Below, in pieces: positions 44,359 to 52,876 of a DNA stretch of 64,000 bases (positions are counted from its first letter, which is position 1; each line of letters begins with the position of its first letter). Location of the stretch: assembly GCA_964194625.1 (NCBI GenBank), contig CAXMNC010000202.1, positions 1 to 64,000 of the forward strand, in the 5' to 3' direction. The notes under the pieces are model-generated. The model was not told the origin of the DNA. It was given only the letters and a program-made list of their open reading frames with translations, and made no database searches. The DNA comes from SPGG2 sp964194625. GTDB taxonomy: Bacteria > Pseudomonadota > Gammaproteobacteria > Acidiferrobacterales > SPGG2. The position numbers and the translations under genes were made by a program.

Positions 44359-45506
44359 AACAAAACATCTCCGAAAAAATGGTTTTTCACAAGCCGTGCC
44401 GTAGTTAACGCCCCGCTCATATCGATTGTCGACAATTGGCGGGCAGGGGCGCTGTTGGCAGCATCGATCGCTTGCGCGAGTCGTGCGGGTGTTAGCGCAT
44501 CGTCGGTCACGACCTCGATTAGACCATGCAATGCCAACATACGTGCGCGCACGGCTTGTTCTTGTTCTCGTTCGTCTGCATAGGGCACGATGACCGCGCG
44601 TGCGCCGGCAGCAAGAACCTCTAGCATCGTATTGTAACCACCTTGGGAAACAGAAACTGCGCAGTTTCTAAGCAGTACGGGGAAGTCAGTACGATTCCGT
44701 TCAACCACCAGGCCGGTATCGGCCTGTGCCTTTAAATTTGCAAATCGTTGCGGCGAAAGATTGGGACCGACCAAGATGCGCCAAGGTGCCTTTGCTAACA
44801 CGGAAAGTGGCCGGGCCTCGATCGCAGTACGCAAGACATGCTCGCCGAAGGCACCGCCGCCTGCCGACACAATGACCTCAGCGCTACCAAGGTCGCTTGT
44901 TGGTTTTGGAGCATCACGCGCCTTGACGTATCCCGTGTAACGTAGTTTGTGCTCGATTTGATGTGCGAGCGGAAAGGTGGTGTCGAATGGCACAAACTTT
45001 GGGTCACTGTGCACAAGCACAAGATCAAAATAGCGATCGACTAAATCGACAATCTCCTCATTGCGACCAGGCCTACGCTTTGCCTCCAGTACGTCTCGTA
45101 CCGAGCAGACGACGCGCGGGCGTGGCCGCCGCTCATAAGCCGCCTCCAGCAAAGGCAACAACTCAAACCGCAATAGGCCTCGACCAAATGGAAATGTCTC
45201 GATCAGTAACACATCCGGCTGGCATCGTGCGAATGCTGTAAGCAGCACATCTCGCCGCCTGCTTTTCCAACCATCATCCACCGGCCACCCTTCTTCATCG
45301 ACTAATGTCTGGTAGTGCATATCATCCGCGCGTACAGCCGGAAGTTGTACGAACGTCTCACAGCCGGGATCCAAGCCCGGAATGGGTAGCCCACCAGATA
45401 CGTAAATCACATCAACACCAAGCTTGCGCAGCGCACGGCTAATAGCTGCAACTCGCCACTGGTGGCCGGTACCCATCAGGTGCTGCACGTAACACATGAC
45501 CTTCAT
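44325..45506 (-). CDS. glycosyltransferase, MurG-like (GT-B fold)
   Basis: 393 aa. The N-terminal MKVMCYVQHLMGTGHQWRVA contains the glycine/His acceptor loop, and the C-terminal donor-binding region shows VSQGGYNTMLEVLAAGARAV followed by VPYADEREQEQ, as in MurG and COG4671 proteins that use UDP-sugars. No membrane segment. It resembles the product of the first gene of the run (48480-49703), so the pathway has two GT28-like enzymes. ATGA overlap with the phosphatase gene. Confidence 0.85.
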   Translation of the reverse strand: MKVMCYVQHLMGTGHQWRVAAISRALRKLGVDVIYVSGGLPIPGLDPGCETFVQLPAVRADDMHYQTLVDEEGWPVDDGWKSRRRDVLLTAFARCQPDVLLIETFPFGRGLLRFELLPLLEAAYERRPRPRVVCSVRDVLEAKRRPGRNEEIVDLVDRYFDLVLVHSDPKFVPFDTTFPLAHQIEHKLRYTGYVKARDAPKPTSDLGSAEVIVSAGGGAFGEHVLRTAIEARPLSVLAKAPWRILVGPNLSPQRFANLKAQADTGLVVERNRTDFPVLLRNCAVSVSQGGYNTMLEVLAAGARAVIVPYADEREQEQAVRARMLALHGLIEVVTDDALTPARLAQAIDAANSAPARQLSTIDMSGALTTARLVKNHFFGDVLLCAAGPHSITN

Positions 45507-46093
45507 TGCTGCACCAACCGGATGTTATATCGCTCCAGACTAAGTTTTCCGTTGCCGGACAGCCCAAACAGGTGAGCCCTGTCCCACTTCAAACGATGTA
45601 TGGACTTTTCAGCCATGTCCCAACCGGTCGCAAGTGCCAGGGCAGCGCGTATCACTCCCTTGTGGGTTACCGCGATAACCGCGTGTCCAGTTTCCCGGAC
45701 ATCACCGACCCAATCTTGCAAACGTAGCTGCACCATTCTCGGGCTTTCCCCCTGGGGCGGCCGAAAATCCAGACCGCGAGCCTCATTCTCGGCCATATCA
45801 GCCCCATTCGCCGATCGCAACTCGGCTAATGTATGGCCCTCCCATGTACCCCAATTCATTTCGGTCAATCGCGGCTCTGCCTGCACACTCGACGCGCCCA
45901 GTAGTTTTGCCGTTCCCATAGCCCGAGACAACGGACTAGCTGTCCATTGATAGTCACGGAATTCTGCCGGTAGCGACCAAGTCGATACTTCCGCGCGCCC
46001 AGCGTCGCTCAATTCGATATCGGCCTGACCTTGAATCCGACCCTCCGCATTCCAAACCGTCGGGCCATGGCGAATAAACAGCAACGGAATCAT
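45503..46093 (-). CDS. histidine phosphatase superfamily protein
   Basis: 196 aa. Catalytic RHGPT (LLFIRHGPTVWNAEGRIQG, residues 4-22), a second Arg in TASPLSRAMGTAKLLG, the Glu in TEMNWGTWEGHT and the second catalytic His in AVTHKGVIRA. Activity is likely dephosphorylation of a small phosphorylated metabolite such as a sugar phosphate (CobC/GpmB-like). Joined by 4-nt overlaps to glycosyltransferases on both sides, so a sugar-phosphate substrate in the same pathway is a reasonable inference. Confidence 0.88.
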   Translation of the reverse strand: MIPLLFIRHGPTVWNAEGRIQGQADIELSDAGRAEVSTWSLPAEFRDYQWTASPLSRAMGTAKLLGASSVQAEPRLTEMNWGTWEGHTLAELRSANGADMAENEARGLDFRPPQGESPRMVQLRLQDWVGDVRETGHAVIAVTHKGVIRAALALATGWDMAEKSIHRLKWDRAHLFGLSGNGKLSLERYNIRLVQQ

Positions 46094-47229
46094 GGTCTAC
46101 ACAGGCTTTGGATGACTCGATTTATGGTCTCGGTCGCGCTCGTCAAACCATGCGCGCGCGCGGCGAGATCCCGTGCCGCTAGACCCATCTGTCGAATCCT
46201 TGCTGGATCTTGCAAAAGCGAACCCAAGGCGCTGGCAAATGCCCGTACATCACTCGGCGGGACAATCACACCGCTTTGATCATGACGGACAATATCGGCA
46301 ACCCCCACCGTATGCCCCACCACCGCCGCCATCCCGGCCGCCTGTGATTCCAACAGCGCCATGCCAAACGCCTCGTTGACGGCTGGCCAAACAAAAATGT
46401 CAGCCGCAGCATAAAATGGCAACAACGACTCCGGCGACTGCAACCCGGCAAATACGACACGATCCCCGGATTCCCTGAAGGCGGCTTCTACCGCTAGGCG
46501 CGCATCGCCGTCCCCTACAATGAGTAAGCGCCACGGTCGATCGGCAAGCTCCCTTAGTGCCACGCCAAGCATTTGATAGGAGGCTAGCTTGTCACCTTCG
46601 CGCATCATCGCTACTGCCAACAACCACGGGACCTCAGAATCCAAATCGAACCTTTGTGCTAGCGCGCGTCGGCACTCGCCACGATCACCGTTGACGGCAT
46701 AACGTGACGTGTCTACGAAAGGGCCGAGATGCACTAATTGCTTAGGATCCTTGAGTAGTGGACGTACACAGTCAATATCTTTGGAATTAAGAGCAAGCAC
46801 GGCATCGGCATGAGCAATGGCATGGCCCACCGCATCATGACCTATGCGCCACGGCCCGCCGGATTGTTTCGGTGCATAACAAGTCTCCGCCACAACATAA
46901 GGGATACCGAGCCCCTGGCTCACCCTTGGACCCAGCCAATCGGGCGCCTTATGGTAAAGATGGTAGGTAAACCACATGGCAGGACGATGTGTCGGCGGCT
47001 CCATTCTGTAACGCCGCAATAGCCGATCAGCGAGGCGTGTGCCGATACGACATAAGCGCTGCTGCCGGCAGCTATCACCCTTCCCCTCCCAAGTACGAAA
47101 GCGGGAAGCTAGGTGCACATCGTGACCGGCTTCGACCAAGACCCGCTTGAATAGACGCGCTATCTCCCGGTCGCCGGAAGGCACCGAATCCATCGGTGGT
47201 TTCATCGGCGCATAATAGGCGATCTTCAC
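46090..47229 (-). CDS. glycosyltransferase family 4
   Basis: 379 aa, GT-B fold. The N-terminal MKIAYYAPMKPPMDSVPSGD is followed by the second domain with LLIVGDGDARLAVEAAFRES and FVWPAVNEAFGMALLESQAA, the retaining GT4 E-x7-E type motif, and VVGHTVGVADIV. Cytoplasmic. Uses an activated sugar to extend an acceptor that cannot be identified. 4-nt overlaps with both neighbours. Confidence 0.88.
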   Translation of the reverse strand: MKIAYYAPMKPPMDSVPSGDREIARLFKRVLVEAGHDVHLASRFRTWEGKGDSCRQQRLCRIGTRLADRLLRRYRMEPPTHRPAMWFTYHLYHKAPDWLGPRVSQGLGIPYVVAETCYAPKQSGGPWRIGHDAVGHAIAHADAVLALNSKDIDCVRPLLKDPKQLVHLGPFVDTSRYAVNGDRGECRRALAQRFDLDSEVPWLLAVAMMREGDKLASYQMLGVALRELADRPWRLLIVGDGDARLAVEAAFRESGDRVVFAGLQSPESLLPFYAAADIFVWPAVNEAFGMALLESQAAGMAAVVGHTVGVADIVRHDQSGVIVPPSDVRAFASALGSLLQDPARIRQMGLAARDLAARAHGLTSATETINRVIQSLCRP

Positions 47230-48470
47230 GACTCTGAGCCTTGTAGCGAAAGTTGAAACTTGGCTACCAATCGACCCGCGTTACCTTCAAAGGAAAAATG
47301 TTCGCGCACGCGTCGATATCCGGCAGCGCCCAGTTGCACACGCGTACTAGGTTCTACGATCAACCGCTCCAGCGCGTCACACAGTGCCCTCGAATCCCCC
47401 TCCGAAACAAGTAGACCGGTTTGACCATGGTCGATAAGTTCCGGTATGGCGGAAACCCGGGTAGCAACACAAGCCAAGCCTTGGCTCTGCGCCTCCACGA
47501 GTACGTTTGGCAGTCCGTCTCGATCACCATCACGCGCAACCCGGCACGCCAAGGCAAATATGTCAGCCTTGCCATATTGCCGTAGTACTTCATCGTGGGG
47601 TTGTGGTCCCAACCACGAGATCCTGTCTTCAAGACCACTGGCTTTGGCTTGTGCCATTAGCCGTGGCAGCAACGGCCCGCCGCCGACATGCACAAAACGC
47701 CAGTTCAGTTCGGCCGGCAGCGCCGCCAACGCCGCGAGTAAATCAGCATAACCCTTTTTTTCGACGGTGCGACCGACTGACAAAATCGTCACCGACTTGC
47801 CGTTAGTAAGGCCGTCGTACCGGGAACATTGTCGATCGGGCGTTGGAAAGCGTTTGAAATCTACACCGTGATAAAGGAGTTCCACCTGTTCTGCCGCCGG
47901 TGCTAACTTACAAAGATGGTCACGATTGACAGACGTACAAGTCACCACCCAATGACACTCTGCTAGTTTCTCGCGCTTCTCCCAATCTGGGCTTGTCCAA
48001 ATATCTCGTGCATGGGCAGAGCAACTCCAACGCAGGCCGCTTATTAGACTTGCGTAACGCACCACCGATGCGGGCGTATGTAGAAAATGAGCATGAAGAT
48101 GTCCTACCTCACCCGGCAGTTCTCGCGCCAGCACCAGCGCTTGTCCGAATCGCCGCACCCGATTAGGCGTTGGATCACGCCGCAGGTCGCGCAACCAAGC
48201 CCGCAACGCTCTGCGATATCCGGGGTAGCATCTGGCCGCGCGCCAACCCCGCCAAACACGGCGCGGTTGTCGATAGAGATACTCAGGCAAGTAGTTGACC
48301 GGCGCCCTAATCTCGCGATGCAGCGGGTGCACCGACCGGTCTGTCGGGTTACGAAGGGAAATGATGCGAATATCTAACGCATGCGCCTCCAGAGCGCGAA
48401 TCTCCTGCGCAATGAAGGCCTCGGATAATCGCGGATAACCCTTAACTACGAAAGCGACAGCACGACGCAC
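47226..48470 (-). CDS. glycosyltransferase family 4
   Basis: 414 aa. The N-terminal VAFVVKGYPRLSEAFIAQEI is typical of GT4 enzymes in exopolysaccharide clusters (AmsK/EpsD/WcaL-like), followed by HLHAHFLHTPASVVRYASL. The donor domain has VTILSVGRTVEKKGYADLL, DGLPNVLVEAQSQGLACVAT and SAIPELIDHGQTGLLV. The start is GTG (48468-48470). It begins 9 nt after the first glycosyltransferase and overlaps the next by 4 nt. Confidence 0.9.
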   Translation of the reverse strand: MRRAVAFVVKGYPRLSEAFIAQEIRALEAHALDIRIISLRNPTDRSVHPLHREIRAPVNYLPEYLYRQPRRVWRGWRAARCYPGYRRALRAWLRDLRRDPTPNRVRRFGQALVLARELPGEVGHLHAHFLHTPASVVRYASLISGLRWSCSAHARDIWTSPDWEKREKLAECHWVVTCTSVNRDHLCKLAPAAEQVELLYHGVDFKRFPTPDRQCSRYDGLTNGKSVTILSVGRTVEKKGYADLLAALAALPAELNWRFVHVGGGPLLPRLMAQAKASGLEDRISWLGPQPHDEVLRQYGKADIFALACRVARDGDRDGLPNVLVEAQSQGLACVATRVSAIPELIDHGQTGLLVSEGDSRALCDALERLIVEPSTRVQLGAAGYRRVREHFSFEGNAGRLVAKFQLSLQGSES

Positions 48471-48479
48471 AGCTGCACA

Positions 48480-49703
48480 CTAAAGCCCCTGGGTGGCGAC
48501 GCTGACCTCGTTTGCGAACATATCGGGCGCCCACACGTCTACCATCCGGTAAATGTTATCAAGCCCATCGAGCAGTCCCGGCACGACGACGGTTGATGGG
48601 CGGTTTTGATGTGGCAACTCACGTAGCGCACGGGCCATGCGACGAGCATTGCGACCATACTCATCGCTAAGCATCGTCACCAATCCCAGCTGCTGCGCTC
48701 GGCTCGCACGAATGTATTGTTCCATCCGCGGCTTTCGTCGGGGGACAATCAGCGCTGGTTTGTCCAACGAAAGAATCTCACAGAAGGTATTGTACCCACC
48801 CATGGCCACGACACCGGCCGCGTCTCTCATCAGATCTTCTACGTGCGTATCAAAAGTTATCGCTTTGACACGTTCGAGGCGCTCGACGCGTTTTTGGAAA
48901 TTCTCACGCCGCCGCGGCGCCATAAAGGGCCCGAACACAAGCAAGGCCGAGTGCGGAATCTCGGGGTCTGCCTCGTACGCGCGCAATACCCAGTCAATAA
49001 GTGACTCACCATCACCCCCACCGCCGGTGGTCACCAACACATAGGGTTCATCGAACTGTGGCTTGGACATGGCGTCGGTGCCGTTCTCCGAGGGATTGCG
49101 TCTCAGATAACCGGTATAGGTGATTTTTGCGCGCACTGTCTCCGGCAAATCAATGCCCGCGAGGGGATTACAGATTTGCGGCAATCCGTATACCCAAATC
49201 TCATCGTACAGATCGCGCAGGGCTGGTATGGGCTGCTTACGTTCCCACTCACGAGCCAGCAACACAGGATCGTCCATAACATCACGCAGCCCTAAGACGC
49301 ACTGAGTACCGTTTTGCTTCAGCATTCGCAGGGTCTCGTGGATCTCACCGCGCAGACCAAGGGGTTCCTTATCCACCAGAAACAAGTCGGGATTAAACAC
49401 CTTGGCAGTGTGCTGGATGATGGACGCGCGCATCTCCAAGACCTCGCCAATGTCGATATGGAGGCTCAAGGAGGAATATTCACCGTTGCGCAGCTTGATC
49501 ACCCCGGGGATGCGAACAAAATCCACCCGGCTCCCGAAATCGAAGCTACCGATGATGGGCGATCCGGAGAGGATTAGTACGGACAGCCCTTTACGTCGCG
49601 CCGCCAGCGATTGAGCGATAGCATGACACCGCCGTAAGTGCCCCAACCCAAACGTATCGTGGCTATAGATCAAAATCCGGGCATTTTTAGTGTTATTTCG
49701 CAT
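48480..49703 (-). CDS. glycosyltransferase, COG4671 / MurG-like
   Basis: 407 aa. N-terminal ILIYSHDTFGLGHLRRCHAI (glycine-rich acceptor loop), then LILSGSPIIGSFDF, PYVLVTTGGGGDGESLIDW and the donor site VVAMGGYNTFCEILSLDKPA with VPRRKPRMEQ. The COG4671 group is widespread but its chemistry is poorly known. First gene of the 11-gene minus-strand run. ATG 49701-49703 has AGGAGG about 9 nt upstream, the strongest Shine-Dalgarno of the run, fitting the lead position. Confidence 0.87.
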   Translation of the reverse strand: MRNNTKNARILIYSHDTFGLGHLRRCHAIAQSLAARRKGLSVLILSGSPIIGSFDFGSRVDFVRIPGVIKLRNGEYSSLSLHIDIGEVLEMRASIIQHTAKVFNPDLFLVDKEPLGLRGEIHETLRMLKQNGTQCVLGLRDVMDDPVLLAREWERKQPIPALRDLYDEIWVYGLPQICNPLAGIDLPETVRAKITYTGYLRRNPSENGTDAMSKPQFDEPYVLVTTGGGGDGESLIDWVLRAYEADPEIPHSALLVFGPFMAPRRRENFQKRVERLERVKAITFDTHVEDLMRDAAGVVAMGGYNTFCEILSLDKPALIVPRRKPRMEQYIRASRAQQLGLVTMLSDEYGRNARRMARALRELPHQNRPSTVVVPGLLDGLDNIYRMVDVWAPDMFANEVSVATQGL

Positions 49704-50028
49704 ATCCCGGTATCCTCCTGTGGGGACAGACGATCAAATATACCCGACGGTTGCAAAAAAGTCTCCGACAGATCACGATTGCTCCGCGCTAAGCCCATGC
49801 TTCTAGGGCCTCGTTCAAACCCGGAACGGTCTGCGCCCGATGGGGATACATCCTCCATGCTGTCGATCGAGGTGTGCTGCCTGGCCACGTGGTTGTCGCA
49901 GGCTACGTTCGCTCGGCCACTACTAAATGGTGTGGCCAAATTCAGGTTGATAGCGGTCAAAACGTGGAAATAGCGTAGCCAGCGATTAGAATCTCAGGTT
50001 TTCAATCTATTCAGACACAGAAATCACA
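49704..50028. promoter_or_regulatory. divergent intergenic region, glycosyltransferase run / alcohol dehydrogenase
   Basis: 325 nt separating the lead gene of the 11-gene run from the plus-strand dehydrogenase; promoters for both must lie here. A 96-codon minus-strand frame (49670-49960) overlaps the glycosyltransferase start and is probably chance. The part next to 50029 is AT-rich. No convincing operator or terminator was seen. Confidence 0.4.
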
Positions 50029-50991
50029 ATGAAGGCCGCTCAAATTGTTGCGCCGCGTCGGTTCGAGATCGTCGACGTGGACCATCCTGATATCAAACGG
50101 GAAAAGGCAGGAAGCGTTCTAATTAAGACATACCGCAGTGCGCTGTGCGGCAGCGACATGCCACCGTTTGTGCAAGATCGGCCCGCGGCCGACTATCCCT
50201 TATTGGCAGGCCTGTCGATACATGAATGCATAGGCACCGTCGCCGAAACGAATTCGGGGCGTTTCAAAGAAGGTGATGAGGTCCTGTCTATCCCGCGCGA
50301 CCGAAATGGGCTTGCCGAGTATTTCATTTCTAGCGAAGACCTGACGGTTGCCTTACCGGACGTGGAAAGCAAGGATCAAATGGTGATGGCACAGCCGCTC
50401 GGTACCGTTATCTGGGCCTGTCGCAAACTGGGCAATCTGATCAACCGCGATGTTGTGTTAGTTGGACAGGGGCCGATGGGGCTGTTAATGGCAAGCATGC
50501 TAAGCAATCTCGGCGCAAAGACGATTGTCGCCGCTGATCTTGTAGAGTATCGGTTGCAGGTAGCGAACAAAATGGGAGCGACGCATACCGTGAACGTGGC
50601 CAGCACAGATTTGACGGCTGCGGTGGAAGAGATCACTGATGGGCGCATGGCCGATCTTGTTGTGGAGATCGTTGGGCACCAGACGGAAACGATCAATACC
50701 TGTCTACGCCTGGTTAAGCGCCACGGTACTGTGCTTGCCTTTGGTGTACCGGACCACAAGATCTATGACTTTCGGTACAGTGATTTCTTTCGCAAGAACG
50801 CAACTTTCATCGGATCAGTGGGGCTAGATATGCAAAACGACGTACCGCTGGCTATGGATATGCTCAGACAAGGCCGAATAGATGTTTCGCCTATGATCAC
50901 TCACCATCTACCGTTCACAGACGCACAGCTCGGGTTTGAATTATCACTCCACAAAAAGGATGGAGCGATTAAGGTTATTTTTGACTATTAG
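50029..50991 (+). CDS. zinc-type medium-chain alcohol/polyol dehydrogenase
   Basis: 320 aa, slightly short for the family (usually 340-350). Catalytic-zinc residues are in YRSALCGSDMPPF and LSIHECIGTV (His-Glu). The cysteine-rich structural zinc lobe is missing, as in sorbitol/threonine dehydrogenase-like proteins. Rossmann motif VLVGQGPMGLLMASML. It probably oxidises a hydroxy acid or polyol with NAD(P). The aminotransferase gene follows 48 nt later, so the ketone or aldehyde product could be aminated next. Confidence 0.8.
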   Translation: MKAAQIVAPRRFEIVDVDHPDIKREKAGSVLIKTYRSALCGSDMPPFVQDRPAADYPLLAGLSIHECIGTVAETNSGRFKEGDEVLSIPRDRNGLAEYFISSEDLTVALPDVESKDQMVMAQPLGTVIWACRKLGNLINRDVVLVGQGPMGLLMASMLSNLGAKTIVAADLVEYRLQVANKMGATHTVNVASTDLTAAVEEITDGRMADLVVEIVGHQTETINTCLRLVKRHGTVLAFGVPDHKIYDFRYSDFFRKNATFIGSVGLDMQNDVPLAMDMLRQGRIDVSPMITHHLPFTDAQLGFELSLHKKDGAIKVIFDY

Positions 50992-51039
50992 TGGGAACTA
51001 TTTTCCTAACCTGATGACTATTAACCTAGAATACTCACA

Positions 51040-52182
51040 ATGAAACCACGTTTATTCACGCCGGGTCCTACAGAAATTCCACAACGCGTCATCACGGCTA
51101 TGACTGCGCGCATGCCGCATCTAAGAAGCGCCGGATTCAGGACCATATTCCGGGATGTATCAGAAAAACTTAAGGCGTTTTTTAAGACCAAGCATGAGGT
51201 GCTGATCCTCACTGCATCCGGTACCGGCTCGATGGAAGCGGCGCTCATAAACTTTATGCGTCAAGGTGATAAGGTTATCAGTATCGAGGGTGGAAAATTC
51301 GGCAGGATATGGACCGACATCGCGCGCACCTACGGGCTGAACATCGTTAGGCTTGAGGTGCCGTGGGGTGACACGCCTACCACAGATCAGGTCAGACAGA
51401 TCGTCGCCCAACACTCGGATGCGGCTGCCGTCTTGGTTACCCATAGCGAAACTTCCACCGGCACGGCGTTTGATGTGAAAGGCATTGCCGAGGTAGTCCA
51501 CCAACAAAGTGATGCGCTTGTGATTGTGGACGGTATAAGCTCGATCGGAGTTCTGCCGTTTTACAAAGATGATTGGAATATCGACGTTTGCGTAGCTGGT
51601 TCACAGAAAGGTGCCATGATCCCTCCCGGCCTCTCGTTTATGGCGGTTAATGAGCGTAGCTGGCAGAGGGCGGAGGCTAGTGACTTCCCGAAATATTACT
51701 TTAGTTGTCTCAAGGCAAGGGAATCCCTTGAAAACGACGACACGCCATTCACGTCGGCGATCTCTCTGATCATAGGATTACGCGAATCATTGGGCCTGAT
51801 GTTAGAGCGGGGCATGGAATATCACTGGGAAGAATATGCGCGATTGGCGCACTCAATGCGCGCTGGCGCGCAGGCGATTGGACTGGAACTATTCTCAAAA
51901 CGACCAGCGGATTCAGTGACGGCCATCAAGGTTCCACCAGAAATCGACGGGCGACGGCTCATAGACTGTATGCGCGACAAATATGGCGTTGACGTGGCCG
52001 GCGGACAGGATCATTTGAAAGGAAAGATCTTTCGTGTTGCACAGATGGGTTACTGTGATCATCTAGATATGGTTGGCTTTGCTTCGGCCATGGAGTTCGC
52101 GTTACGAGACTGTGGTTGGCAGTTCGAACTGGGAATGGCGGTTGCAGCCATGCAAGGTGCTTACACCTCACAGCACGCGTAG
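51040..52182 (+). CDS. class V aminotransferase (alanine/serine-glyoxylate aminotransferase-like)
   Basis: 380 aa. N-terminal KPRLFTPGPTEIPQRV is the class V signature for glyoxylate-type aminotransferases; LTASGTGSMEAALINF, the His-containing VTHSETSTGTAFDVKG, VDGISSIGVLPFYKDDW and the PLP lysine in AGSQKGAMIPPGLSFM follow. Possible substrates are glyoxylate with alanine or serine, or 2-aminoethylphosphonate-type compounds. The C-terminal GVDVAGGQDHLKGKIFRVAQ is conserved in this group. Part of a plus-strand set with a dehydrogenase upstream and a methyltransferase 17 nt downstream. Confidence 0.87.
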   Translation: MKPRLFTPGPTEIPQRVITAMTARMPHLRSAGFRTIFRDVSEKLKAFFKTKHEVLILTASGTGSMEAALINFMRQGDKVISIEGGKFGRIWTDIARTYGLNIVRLEVPWGDTPTTDQVRQIVAQHSDAAAVLVTHSETSTGTAFDVKGIAEVVHQQSDALVIVDGISSIGVLPFYKDDWNIDVCVAGSQKGAMIPPGLSFMAVNERSWQRAEASDFPKYYFSCLKARESLENDDTPFTSAISLIIGLRESLGLMLERGMEYHWEEYARLAHSMRAGAQAIGLELFSKRPADSVTAIKVPPEIDGRRLIDCMRDKYGVDVAGGQDHLKGKIFRVAQMGYCDHLDMVGFASAMEFALRDCGWQFELGMAVAAMQGAYTSQHA

Positions 52183-52199
52183 CGAAAAGCGCACCGAGC

Positions 52200-52859
52200 A
52201 TGGGTAAGCCCACGTGCAACATATGTGACGGACACAGTTTCGAACTGGGACCGAATGAGCGGAAAGCGAGCACTGGGGAACTGCCCCGATGTAGCAATTG
52301 TCGATCCCTGGAGAGGCACCGACAACTTCGTCAAGTCTATGCTCAATTACCGGCCAATTATCTGGCCAGCCTAGAAGTTCTACAGTTGAGCCCCGACATC
52401 GGCGTAGACCCGAGCTGGTTCAAGTCCTATGAGGTATCAGTGTTTGGCGGTGAAAACTCGCTAGATCTGGAAGCTATCAATCGTCCGGACGCTCGTTATG
52501 ATCTTGTGATCTGCAACCACGTTCTCGAACATGTGGCGGATGACCGCCAAGGTTTGCGAGAATTGATGCGGGTTGTTCGCCCACAAGGACTCTTGCAGAT
52601 CACGGTACCCTCACCCTATACACGAGCAAAGACCGTAGATTGGGGTTATGCCAAACCAGAAGCCCACGGTCATTACCGCGGCTATGGCAAGGACTTCATC
52701 CATCTCTTTCGAGAGGCCCGCCCAGACGTTGCGCCGATTCAAATCGAAGCTATCGATGAGGTCACGGGCGCAGGCGGCTATGTTTACTTCTGGGCACCGG
52801 ACCAAGGATTGAACGATAGAATTCAAGCTTGGATTTCGAACCCCACTGTCACCGGTTAG
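52200..52859 (+). CDS. class I methyltransferase with N-terminal zinc-binding cysteines
   Basis: 219 aa. N-terminal CNICDG and CSNCRSLERHRQ form a likely zinc site, as in small glycan-linked methyltransferases. The methyltransferase part has VLQLSPDIGVDPSWF in place of a classical motif I, then YDLVICNHVLEHVADDRQGL and LMRVVRPQGLLQITVP. The longer frame from 52116 overlaps the aminotransferase, so ATG 52200 is preferred. Substrate unknown, possibly a sugar. Confidence 0.75.
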   Translation: MGKPTCNICDGHSFELGPNERKASTGELPRCSNCRSLERHRQLRQVYAQLPANYLASLEVLQLSPDIGVDPSWFKSYEVSVFGGENSLDLEAINRPDARYDLVICNHVLEHVADDRQGLRELMRVVRPQGLLQITVPSPYTRAKTVDWGYAKPEAHGHYRGYGKDFIHLFREARPDVAPIQIEAIDEVTGAGGYVYFWAPDQGLNDRIQAWISNPTVTG

Positions 52860-52876
52860 CGGGGCCGGGCAAGAGA

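Noticed and set aside
49670..49960. 96-codon minus-strand frame upstream of the first glycosyltransferase
   Set aside because: It overlaps the glycosyltransferase start out of frame, has no recognisable family and no good ribosome-binding site; probably chance.
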